Shown piece after piece: positions 1-64,000 of a stretch of DNA of 64,000 nt. The DNA is from Norana najaformis (Eukaryota; Annelida; Clitellata; Crassiclitellata; Hormogastridae): the NCBI GenBank assembly GCA_964023275.1, contig OZ029917.1, positions 28,028,505-28,092,504 on the forward strand, given 5' to 3'. Both the position numbers and the translations under genes were made by a program. Under the pieces are notes generated by a model. It was not told the DNA's origin, did no database searches, and saw only the letters and a list, made by a program, of their open reading frames with translations. The number at the start of each line of letters is the position of its first letter. Position 1 is the stretch's first letter.

Positions 1-521
1 TTTCACACATTTTCTCGGCCCATGGAGACCTGTTGGTCCCGCTCTCCCGTACGATGATGCGGGCATGCCGTGCTTTCTTGTGTAGGCCTAATGGCCTTCT
101 TGAACAGCCTTCCTCTGAAAAAAGCGTGTTACTTTTAGAGAGACAGCTCAAGAAACATTTTCAACGCATATGAATTTGGACCTTTTCAGAGTTGTAAGAT
201 AACCATATTTTTGACAGTGTGAGGTCTTTAAAGGCGCTATGTAAATTGCCAGATAATACATACATGTATGCATGCATGCACTCTAAAATTGGGACATTTG
301 ATCCAAACATTATGTAGCTATGTTTTATGTACACTTTTGTTGGCATTTTATTGCATTTTATTGTAGCAATAAAATTATAGTTTAAATTTCTCACTTACAT
401 TTATAGTTATTGATAGTTACTTCTGCCTAGCAAAAGATGTCAGATTTGTTGAATTAATTTGAATTGCTTTTGTTATACCACAGTTTTTAAAAATAATTTT
501 TACCGTCTTAATTGCTTTTGC
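1..521. other. Unannotated flank
   Basis: AT-rich sequence before the first retrotransposon. I see no exon with consistent splice signals and no recognisable protein. It contains a short ATGC/ATGT-rich stretch near 262-282. Confidence 0.4.
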
Positions 522-2372
522 AAAAACCAAGAACCCAGATGAGTATAAGAAATTACGTAGTGAAGTGCAAAAGATTCTACGAATAGACAAGCAGGCAGAG
601 ATGGAGAGATTATGCAGCGAGCTGGAGGAGAATGCACCGAAAGGTAATAGTAGGTCAGTTTTTCAAACAGTGAAGAAACTCACCAAGCCGTTCCTACCTC
701 GTACAACACCCATCAAAGATAGTACTGGCAAGAAACTCGTCGAACCAGAGGGGATGAATGAAAGATGGAAAGAATATTGCAAGGAATTGTACAATGACGG
801 AAATGTGAACGTAGTGATTAACATCCCAGAAATGGGGCCTCCTCCATTGAAAGAAGAAATCCGACGGTCCCTACTAAAATCAGCTACACTTAAAGCACCT
901 GGTCCCGATGACATAGCTGCCGAACTGTTAAGGTTTGGTGGGAAATGACACTGGCCAAGCTGCATGAGATCTGTGTGGAAGTGTGGAAGACAGGGGACTG
1001 GCCAGAGGAATGGACACAATCGATCTTCATTCCTCTTCCTAAAAATGGGGACTTGCTCCGTTGCAAGAATTACCGAACTATTGCCTTAGTCTCGCACGCT
1101 AGCAAATTTCTACTGAGAGTTATTCTAGAGAGGATACAAACTAAGCTTGAAGACGAGATTGCTTAAGAGCAGGCTGGGTTTAAACCAAGAAGAGGCACAA
1201 GGGATCAGATTACAAACCTCAGGATCATATTGGAGAAATCTAGAGAAAGACATCAACCACTGTACCTGTGCTTCATTGACTTTACAAAGGCCTTTGACAT
1301 GGTACAACATGATCAGCTATGGCTAACCATGCTTGAAATGGGTTTTCCACCACAACTAGTCCAACTGTTAAGAAACTTCTACAGACAACAACACGCTGCA
1401 GTCAGGACAGATCATCTCGTGTCTGCATGGTTCAGTGTCAAAAAAGGAGTCCGTCAGGGATGTAATCTTTCCCCCTGTCTGTTCAACATATTGGCAGAAC
1501 AAGTGATGCGGAAGGCACTACAAGGATGTAATGGAGGTTTCAGAATCGGTGGCAAGATCATCAGCAACCTCAGGTACGCAGATGACAACGTCTTATTGGC
1601 CACATCACCAGAACAACTGCAGGAGTTAGTAAACCGTGTTGAGAATGCTGCGAATGAGTATCATATGCTGATCAATGCGAAAAAGACAAAAGTGATGGCA
1701 AATACAGGCAAAGCACTTGAGATCAACGTGGTTGATGGAAGACTGGAGAAGGTGGACTACTTCAGGTACTTGGGGAGCAGAGTGGCAGTGGATGCGGACT
1801 GTTCGGTTGAGGTGAAATCGAGACTAGCCATGGGAATGGCAGTCATGGTTAGGCTCACAAAGATGTGGAAAAACAAGTCAGTTGGCATCAAGACCAAATT
1901 ACGCCTGATGAGGGCCTTGGCATGGCCGGTGGCGACATATGGGTGTGAGGCCTGGACATTAAAGAAGGAAGAGGAGAGACGCATTCAGGCTTTTGAAAAC
2001 AAGTGCATCAGAAAGTTACTGCAGATTGCTTGGACAAAGGAGATGACCAATGAAAAGGTGTACCAACTGGCTGGGGTGCAAAACGAGCTGCTGGGTCACA
2101 TTAGGGCCTGCAAGTTGCGTTATTTCGGGCATGTGATGAGACATCCTCAAGACACCATCGAGGGTAGTGTTATGATCGGTCTTGTTGAGGGGAACCGAGG
2201 CCGCGGAAGGCCAAAGATAAGTTGGATTGACAACATCTCGGCTTGGACTGGCTTATCGGGAACCAGGTTGTTGGATGCTGCGCGCAATAGATGGCTTTGG
2301 TCGAAGATGGCCCTATCATGTAGTCAACCGTCGCGATGCGACAATGACGAATTGACATGACATGACATGAAA
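522..2372 (+). mobile_element. 5'-truncated non-LTR retrotransposon (LINE) with 3' repeat tail
   Basis: The element keeps the end of the endonuclease-RT linker, the reverse transcriptase and the C-terminal region of one LINE. It has lost the 5' endonuclease. It ends in about three and a half copies of a 5-bp unit (TGACA/ACATG) at 2353-2370, typical of LINE 3' termini made by target-primed reverse transcription. No clear target-site duplication was found. The exact clade (RTE-like or I-like) was not decided. Confidence 0.85.
565..2360 (+). pseudogene. LINE reverse transcriptase, broken by one frameshift and one stop
   Basis: This is a reverse transcriptase of a non-LTR retrotransposon, which would copy element RNA at a nicked chromosomal site. 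Visible RT blocks are FIDFTKAFD near 1275, VRQGCNLSPCLFN near 1450 and the catalytic YADD near 1577. The C-terminal part has the RYLGS and GHVMRH blocks usual in these proteins. The frame is broken twice. A 1-nt loss near 944 (after FGG) moves reading to another frame, and an in-frame TAA lies at about 1164 just before EQAGFKPRRGT. From 1230 to 2360 it is open for 376 codons, so the copy is fairly young. It is not part of the host gene and lies upstream of the first exon found. Confidence 0.88.
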
Positions 2373-3423
2373 GATATGTAGTTTTTACCGATTTCCAGGC
2401 CACCCACTGTGCACCTAATTTTTCTGTAGCCTCACCTTTCATGCACCTGTTATAGGAAGCAGTTGTCATTTCTGGGTTATTCAATATCAGGAGAAGAAAG
2501 TAGGCCTACCTTATGAAATCTCCATCTGACTGTATCCTATTAAATGATTTGTAATAATTCTCACTGATTCGTTGAGATGAATAAAGGTAAGATTCTATTT
2601 GCCAAAAGTTGGACTGGATTTCAGATAAGTTGTGGGGTCAATGTCAAATGTAGAACCATTTGCCATGATGTTGGTCCAACATTGTCTTAGTGTTAGAAAA
2701 TAAGATAAGGCAGGGGCGAACTGACTGTGATTGGTTATAAATTGAAGGGCAAAACTATGGGCCAGTGTTACTGGCCTAACATTAGACCAGATTTCAAATA
2801 AGATGTGGGCCACATCATTTGCCAGTACTTAGTAATTATGATGGTGGCCCAACATTGTCTCAATGTGGATGTGCTGGCTAAGTGGTATCTCTCAATGTAT
2901 AATGAGGAATTTGTTGCAAAAGTACACACCCAGTTCCAAATTTTTGTTCTCTCAATTTAGGCTAAATTGTTGAGGCAAAGATATGTTCAGGTTTGGTTCT
3001 GTTCTACAGAGAAACCTGGTAGATAGCACCCACAGACATTGATACAACTTTATTACCCCATTAGGCTCCAATTAGGATACCAAACCTGGACAGCCTGCTA
3101 TTTTGGGAGCTTGTCAACAGAGGATGTGGAACTGTGGTCTGACTCAAAAATTGACCACCTAGGACACTTCAAAAGTTGCCACAAAGCTGAGGGCGGCTTT
3201 GCTCATCGATAGCAGCTAAATTCAGCAAATCTTTTATGCTTACTACAAGTGGTGATGTTTGCAAAATGCCCTAGGCATGAAATTAATGCTAACTTTTTGG
3301 TTAAAAGTTGAAATTCTTGAAGGATTACTATTGTTATGTATGTGCACTACTGTACCACTATGTATATGTTTTAATTGAGATTCTGTTTGCATATCTAATC
3401 ATAATCGTAATTCCAAAATTTCT
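2373..3423. other. No gene seen
   Basis: About 1 kb without a recognisable exon or element. A phrase like GGCCCAACATTGTCT recurs near 2669 and 2847 and 'TTTCA(G/A)ATAAG' recurs near 2618 and 2793. This points to an old, diverged tandem repeat of roughly 175 bp. Confidence 0.35.
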
Positions 3424-4090
3424 ACAGTGCCCAGCGAAAACCGCATCGTGGTTATTCACAGGCGCTCAGTCGAAACAAAATCGGTAGGCAAAAGGGATTG
3501 GTTCCAGGTCAAGATCCAAAAGTCAGACAGAGAGATGGCATGGCAGCTATTAGGGATGGTGTTTGGGGTTGGAGGGGAGAGAGAGATAAGAGGAAGAAGG
3601 GGTGTCAGGATAGGATCTGTGAAAGAGGAATGTTTTCATCTTTGAGTGAAAGGCCGATGCAGAAGTTGCAAGTGGTGGAGCATCGATGAGTTTGTATGAT
3701 GGGTCAGAAAACTGTCACAGTTCTGGGGGGAGTTTATTCCAGAGTGGTGGGACAGCTATGGCTATGGAGTGATTACCAAATTTTAAGGATGAGGTGATGG
3801 GAGGGATGAGGTGATGGGAGGGCAGAGAAGTGTTAGGGCAGAAGAAGAGCAGGTTGAGCAAAGTGGTTGTATTGTAAATAACTGACGAAGATAGGAGGGT
3901 TGGGAAGATTGAAGTGTGTTGTAGGTAAGTGATAGGACTTTGTACTCGATTTGTTCAGGTACTGTAAACCAGTGTAGTGATTTAAGAACAGGAGTTATGT
4001 GATGGTGTTTGGGGGTTTTGGTGACAGCATGAGCAAGAGCATTCTGTAAAGCTTGAAGTAGGTTTCTGCCTAAATTCCAGCTTCATGTAC
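3424..4090 (-). mobile_element. L2/CR1-like LINE 3' end
   Basis: Read on the minus strand, this matches the C-terminal coding end and 3' UTR of the longer LINE copy at 37690-40727. Shared landmarks are the 'TGAGC(A/G)CCTGTGAAT' block near the 3' end, the 'GGTCAAGATCCA' block, and the run around 3790-4060 equivalent to 40080-40460. A local duplication of about 20 bp (GATGAGGTGATGGGAGG) lies at 3788-3822. No open reading frame survives. Confidence 0.75.
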
Positions 4091-4554
4091 AAAGTTCTTC
4101 CAAATATAGTTGGCATTTTCTTGTAGGACAATCCATTCACATGTGACATTCTAGTGTGCTCACAAAAGATGAAGCTGTTGGGAAAAGACGGAAGTGCAGT
4201 GTATTATTTACATGTTGAGAGCTTTGACAAGCCACTTAATATGACTTCTTAGGGTTAGACAGCACTGGCGTAGGAACTGCCTGATGCTGTCTGCCTTTTC
4301 CTACAAAGTTCAACTTTAACATGTGAGACATCTATCTTCTCAACAATAGGTTACTTGCCTGTAGCAGTTTGAGGGATACTGCCCTGCAGAGTTGATACCC
4401 TTGTAATGTATAAGCCTCCTCATCAACACATTCTAGGTAATATAAAAGGAGTAGGAAAGTGCAGTCCCTTCAGCCAGTCCTGAGAAGCAGACATAGGCTT
4501 GAAGTGTTAGCAATTTCATTTTTCTTCGGCTCGACATGTTAGAAGGTCTTTAGC

Positions 4555-4690
4555 CTTACCTTACTTCTATTCCAAAAGCATTTGAAAACCATTCTGTTCA
4601 ATCATGGTTTTGTGTTGCCCACCTCTGAGGAGTTTCTCTTGAAGGCACTGTATAAAACTGTGAATACAATTACAATACAACCCCTAAAGT
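4555..4690 (+). mobile_element. LINE 3' terminal fragment
   Basis: The segment ends 'AAGGCACTGTATAAAACTG..ACAATTACAATAC'. The same ending recurs at 25960-26065 and 29930-30060. A small minus-strand 3' UTR scrap of the same group follows at about 4785-4860. Confidence 0.5.
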
Positions 4691-4860
4691 GATTCCTGCA
4701 TATGGCAGTTGTTGATGCAGAGCTAATTTCTTAAGATTTGTGAGCTGCAATATTTTTACCTTTAACTGATAAAGAATTCGTATTTTGTAATCTCAAGACT
4801 TCTACAGTGTCCAAAGAAAGCTAGGTCATGGGAATCGGCTTACTGCACAGGGATTATGGA

Positions 4861-6162
4861 CAAACATTAAGATCTTGAGCTCATTGCATTTTTGCATAAG
4901 TAACTAATGTAGTACCCATTCAAAAACTGGTTATATGCCCAAACCTAGACATACCACTGATCAGCATTTACCTTGGTAGTAAAGACTCCAGTTGATTGAC
5001 TCCAGGGAAAGAGTCTGCATAAGTATTCATAATAAAATAGCATTGCCATAAACAATCATGGTGCATTAGGGTCCTGATAGCTTGAGTTGTAAGTGAGCAG
5101 CATATATTATACTGAGACCCGTAATATAGCATATTTGAGTACCCCTCAAAGGCACTGAACCCATGACTATCTAAATGAACAAATGGATGACGGCCACTGC
5201 AGCAGTAAATGATGGATTGCACTGTATGATCCTAATTTGATGCAGTTGGTGGTAGTAAGACCTGCAGAGGGAGTTAATGTCATCAACCATAGATAGTTCT
5301 TTGTCCAGAAGTGCACCTAGATTGCAGATCATGAGTTGTTGATGCTAGTCGGGGAATCACAACTTTATTAATTCTTCACTGATCTTTGAATGCAACTAGC
5401 CCAGTCAGATGTGCTGCATCTTCGTCGAATTCAATTGAAGCTGATTTGAAGACTTCCTTGCCTGTACTTTAGTTACAATAACCTGGGTTATAGTTGATTA
5501 CCTAATAAATGAATGATAACCTTCATTTACCAGACAATAACACTACTATTTTAACAGAAAACTTTCAAGTTAGATTAAAACAGCAAGTCAAAATGGTTTA
5601 TTAGGAGACTATTCATCATGAACCTCCCCAGTCTACACTGATGTGAAGCTGCCTCAAATGGCGATGTGGTAGTTCATTTACCAGCGTCTTATGCACGACA
5701 TTATTAAATGTTAGCTTCATTCGAGTAGTTACCTTCACTAAAATTTAAATTTAGAAACTTGTTGACTACTGTTTGAATTTCCCTAGCAAACTATGTGCAT
5801 ATGACTTTGTCTGCATCTGGTTTTGCCGAATAACAGTTCACCTATTTGTGGATGCCCCATTGGAATCTGTATAGATCTCTAAAAATCGTAGTTTGGCCAA
5901 ACTGTTTAGCCATCAGAAATAATCTTTGAGAATCTTTGACTGGTGGTTTTCTTTCATGGTGTAGGAACTTTGACGCTTGTCCTCTGCCATTATGACATGA
6001 TTATGATACTTGACCTAATCAGAAGCTATCTAAGGCTCTAATGATTTCTGTATGTCTCTAAATACATACATGTATGTGACAGCAATTGCTTGACATTACA
6101 AATATATGTGATACGTCTCACCAATATTGGTAATCAGAAGAAAGGAGAAGGAAATGTCTGTG
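4861..6162. other. No gene seen
   Basis: AT-rich non-coding DNA without recognisable protein, splice-consistent exon or repeat boundary. Confidence 0.35.
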
Positions 6163-6975
6163 CAGTATAGTTCTGCATTTGCTTGTACAGAGCAGTCCAG
6201 TTTAAACATGACCTGTTTACGTGTGAATCCACTTAATGCATGGTTACGCCATGGCTTCCAATGATACCTATTTAACGTGTGAGGTGTGTTAACATGCGAT
6301 ATAGGAATTGTAGTTTCAATACACAAGCCGCACCATCTAATAGTCAGTCTCATTGTCATTATATTAGACAGCCTGTATCAGTTGTAACAGCTGCCTTAGT
6401 GGATGGAAACAGTTCCTGGCTACAACTGGCTTTAAGCCCTGCAGAGGGCAGTACAATTCCAAAATAGATGAACAATATTGCTGCACATGTTTCCAACCCT
6501 GAAGGAATACAGAGACCACTCTTAGTAGCAGCTGTAGCTGAGATAAATTATGGTACTTTTGCCCTTGCCTGCCACAGGCAGCCCAGCTGTGACCCCTTCA
6601 GCAGCTCTCAGTCAATGTTACAACATGTCTCAGCCAAGGTTAGAATAGTAGGCTTGGCAGTAGATAGAGTCTGAAAACAGTCGATGTTAACATTGCCAAA
6701 ACATAAATTGTCAGGTATTAAATCACGAACACCCATAACAAGGCAGCAGTGTGGCCTTTCAGAAGCAGTTGGACAAAATCATCTGGTAGCAAGCGGCAGT
6801 GCAAGTGCCTTCACATCAGACAGCTTACAGATTTGAGCTTTCTAGCTACATGTACTTACATAAATTGTGTACTAAGTACTGTATTTCAGTATGGGTCTCT
6901 TAACCTACAGTTGGTTAATGTGGTCATGGTGACTGGCTCCTGATGACCACACTTAAACGGGACTACACTGTACTG
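6163..6975. mobile_element. Non-autonomous inverted-repeat element R1, copy A
   Basis: The right end, reverse-complemented, reads CAGTACAGTGTAGTCCCGTT. The left end reads CAGTATAGT, then about 20 extra bases, then GCAGTCCAGTTT. The whole segment aligns with 37490-37690 plus 40728-41921 (copy B). It has no coding capacity, so it looks like a MITE-type DNA transposon. Copy A lacks the LINE that interrupts copy B and so shows the pre-insertion structure. Confidence 0.7.
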
Positions 6976-7187
6976 CAGTTTGAGTCAGCTAATGTGTAGT
7001 GCTAGTACTGAGTACTATGTACCAGGTGTTAATGACTTTTGTATGTTAATTTTGTCTGACTGGGAGGCATGACATTGCCATGCCTTATCTGAATTAGCGT
7101 TAGTGGAATGTGTGTTAATGGACTTTCACCCTACTGTCAGAAATTAACTACACATCGGTGCATTAGAGTTGCTTTTTCATATTACAG

Positions 7188-62115
<54,928 letters not shown>

Positions 62116-63790
62116 GTACGTATGTGCTGTAGTGTATTGCTTTCTTATTTGTGCATTTACAGCTATGCGGTTTGATCTTGATATCGGAGTGATAATATTG
62201 CCAGCAGATTATTAAAAGTTCACTGTTAGTGATAATACCAATACCTGCCAATCTGCAGAATGGAACAATTTGCTGTGCCATTTCAGGATTGGCTTATCAA
62301 GGATAGGTTGGAGAGCTGCCACTTCACTGAAGTCCACAAGTAGCTGATCGATATACCTGTCAGTCATTGTGAGTTTGTGTGTTATGTGCTCTGTCATGTT
62401 TCTGTAATTGGTTGTATATTCACTTAGGAGTCTGGTTCTTAGAAGGTCATCAAGGACCTCTGTAAAGCATTTTGTGGTATGATGCCTCGTGTCAATTAGC
62501 TATTGCGCTGCTTGCTAGGCACCACACCTTTGGCATAGCACATCCCTTATTAGGCCTTTTCTGATCTTGGCACAGTGGAGCCCACAGGGCTCGTGCACAC
62601 ATCGGCGGTCATGTGTCACATTCTGGCCTGTTGGACCCATGCATCCTTATTCTTTGCTACCACCATTTCTGTTGAACTGAACATCCCTGGACCTTTGCCG
62701 AAACTGATGTGCAAAGTGTCACACCTGCATCTAGATGGGAGCATAGGCAGTCGGTGTGTTTGCACCAGCCATGTGCATAGTGTGTTTTGTGCCGGCCTTG
62801 TGGGTGGGCTCGGCCAGCACAACAAACCTGGCTGCTGGCTTCGGGCCTGGGCTAGGGAGTATCAACCGACTGATCAGTCACTGCTTGTGGGAGTGGGCAT
62901 CAACCCAAGCAGTTCCCGAACTGTGGTTTGGAGGCATGGTAGGGCAGTGGCAGTGTAGTGCGCCTCCCTTTAATTCTCATAGGCTTTGTAGTTGTTGTGT
63001 ATGTCATGTATTCATCTTCAAGTTCTCTGCCCCAGGCAGGTTCAAATGTCCAATGGTGCCATTCCTCATGTTGTTGAGCCTCCTCCTTCAGTTTACCGTA
63101 TCCGTCCTCCATCATCCAGTCTAGTAGCATTTGTCATGTATATACTTACTAAACTAGATTTTGAATGTACAGACTAGTTATTGTAGTTGGATAAGACTTA
63201 GTTTAAAGTGCTTAAATCTAGCATAATCTAAAGCCGACCAGCAGTAGAATAAGTAGGTAACTAAACACTGAAGATCAGCTTATTAGATGATGAGTTGACT
63301 TTAATTAGGCTTAATGGGGATTTGCTGTGTTTTGGCTGAGGACTTTCACTGAAGCCAGTTATTCAACAAGATTGGATCTCACTGTGACAAAGCACATTCA
63401 AGTCGACAACCATAACTTCGCAGATGACCATTTACCATGAAATTGCACTGTAGAGCATGACTATATAATTGAATGTCCACCATAACTGCAGATGAACTTT
63501 GGGCAAACTATTTAAGTGTGAAACATTCGAATTAACTTAGTCTTGTGCAGGCCATGAACGTGTTTCTCCAACTTGGATGTCAGAATTGGTAAATTAAACA
63601 AGATTAATTGCCAAGTGACTCATTTTAAGTGAAGTTTAAGCTGTAAGGATAACAATGCTATGACTGACTGATCAAACTTGTCAATTTTTGTCGAGAAGGA
63701 CATTAGAAATTACATCATTAGCTGTGTTGGGCTGAAGGAACTTCGATCATCAGGTGCGAACGCATCATTTGCTCAAGGAACTATCTACTG
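62116..63790. other. Intron or flank, nothing recognised
   Basis: Long overlapping frames at 62575-63124 in a more GC-rich stretch have no recognisable domain and are not annotated. Confidence 0.35.
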
Positions 63791-63795
63791 ACTCG

Positions 63796-64000
63796 TCATT
63801 AAGTTTATGAATGATGGAGCTTTTCATCATGTTTTCTTAGAAAGAAATGGAGAACTGTACGATGACTTGGTGGTAATCCAATGTCTGCTGGAGGGAATGC
63901 CATTTTGCCCTTGTTACTTCAAGATAAAATGCACTGCCACGTGGAAGGTGAAAGGCGTGACTACTCTACATCTGAAGAATCCAAAAAAGACTGGAACTGG
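63796..64000 (+). other. Open frame running off the window end
   Basis: Open from just after a TGA near 63790 to the last base. It includes HVFLERNGELYDDLVVIQC then LLEGMPFCPCYFKIKC then LHLKNPKKTG. The cysteine pairs suggest a real or recently decayed protein, perhaps mobile-element-borne. It does not look like REJ and cannot follow exon 16 by a simple splice at the TTAG near 63840, because that join makes a stop. Confidence 0.3.

Noticed and set aside
62575-63130. Overlapping 120-codon frames on both strands
   Set aside because: No domain, no splice fit with the host gene and a locally GC-richer base composition that lengthens random frames.
63840-63877. Candidate next exon starting after TTAG at 63840
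   Set aside because: Joining to exon 16 in phase 1 makes a TAA codon.

Overview
This window is nuclear DNA from an invertebrate animal (metazoan). The signs are spliced exons with GT..AG introns, an extracellular multidomain gene, and AT-rich introns packed with transposable elements. The phylum cannot be fixed from the sequence alone. No bacterial-style genes, CRISPR arrays, rRNAs or tRNAs were seen.

One host gene runs left to right through nearly the whole window. I can follow 16 exons from 7188 to 62115. Their splice phases agree throughout, and together they give 4416 nt (1472 codons) without a stop. The order is four EGF modules, two SRCR modules, a two-exon module I cannot name securely, a trefoil (P-type) module, a WSC module, a very large exon with about five PKD-like repeats, and the first part of a REJ region. 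WSC + PKD + REJ is the signature of the polycystin-1 / sperm receptor for egg jelly family. The 5' start and the 3' part (expected GPS, PLAT and membrane segments) lie outside the window or were not found. Almost every module starts and ends in phase 1, as expected of a gene built by exon shuffling.

Everything else is mobile DNA in or upstream of the introns. (1) A full piggyBac element lies at 12427-15381, with TTAA flanks and a nearly intact transposase. A second, decayed piggyBac lies on the minus strand at about 58-59.8 kb. (2) A 2.37 kb DNA transposon at 46868-49240 has about 135 bp terminal inverted repeats. It carries one intron-containing gene of a family I know only as an uncharacterised, multicopy invertebrate protein, preceded by a TATA box and a long phased array of heat-shock elements. 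(3) A hAT element at 35456-36992 has an exact 8 bp target duplication. (4) A Polinton-like DNA polymerase B remnant lies at about 15.5-16.8 kb. (5) There are many truncated non-LTR retrotransposons, mostly L2/CR1-like. One has a tandem 2A-like peptide motif, and one 3' UTR contains about 70 perfect CCTG units. (6) Several non-autonomous inverted-repeat elements are present; one supplies sequence up to about 8 nt from the splice acceptor of the WSC exon.

The most notable observations are the heat-shock-type promoter of the unnamed transposon, and perfect histone-mRNA-type 3' stem-loops downstream of both piggyBac transposase genes. Together they suggest that two unrelated DNA transposons here tie expression to host state: stress in one case, and S-phase or non-polyadenylated mRNA in the other. 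This is inference from sequence.
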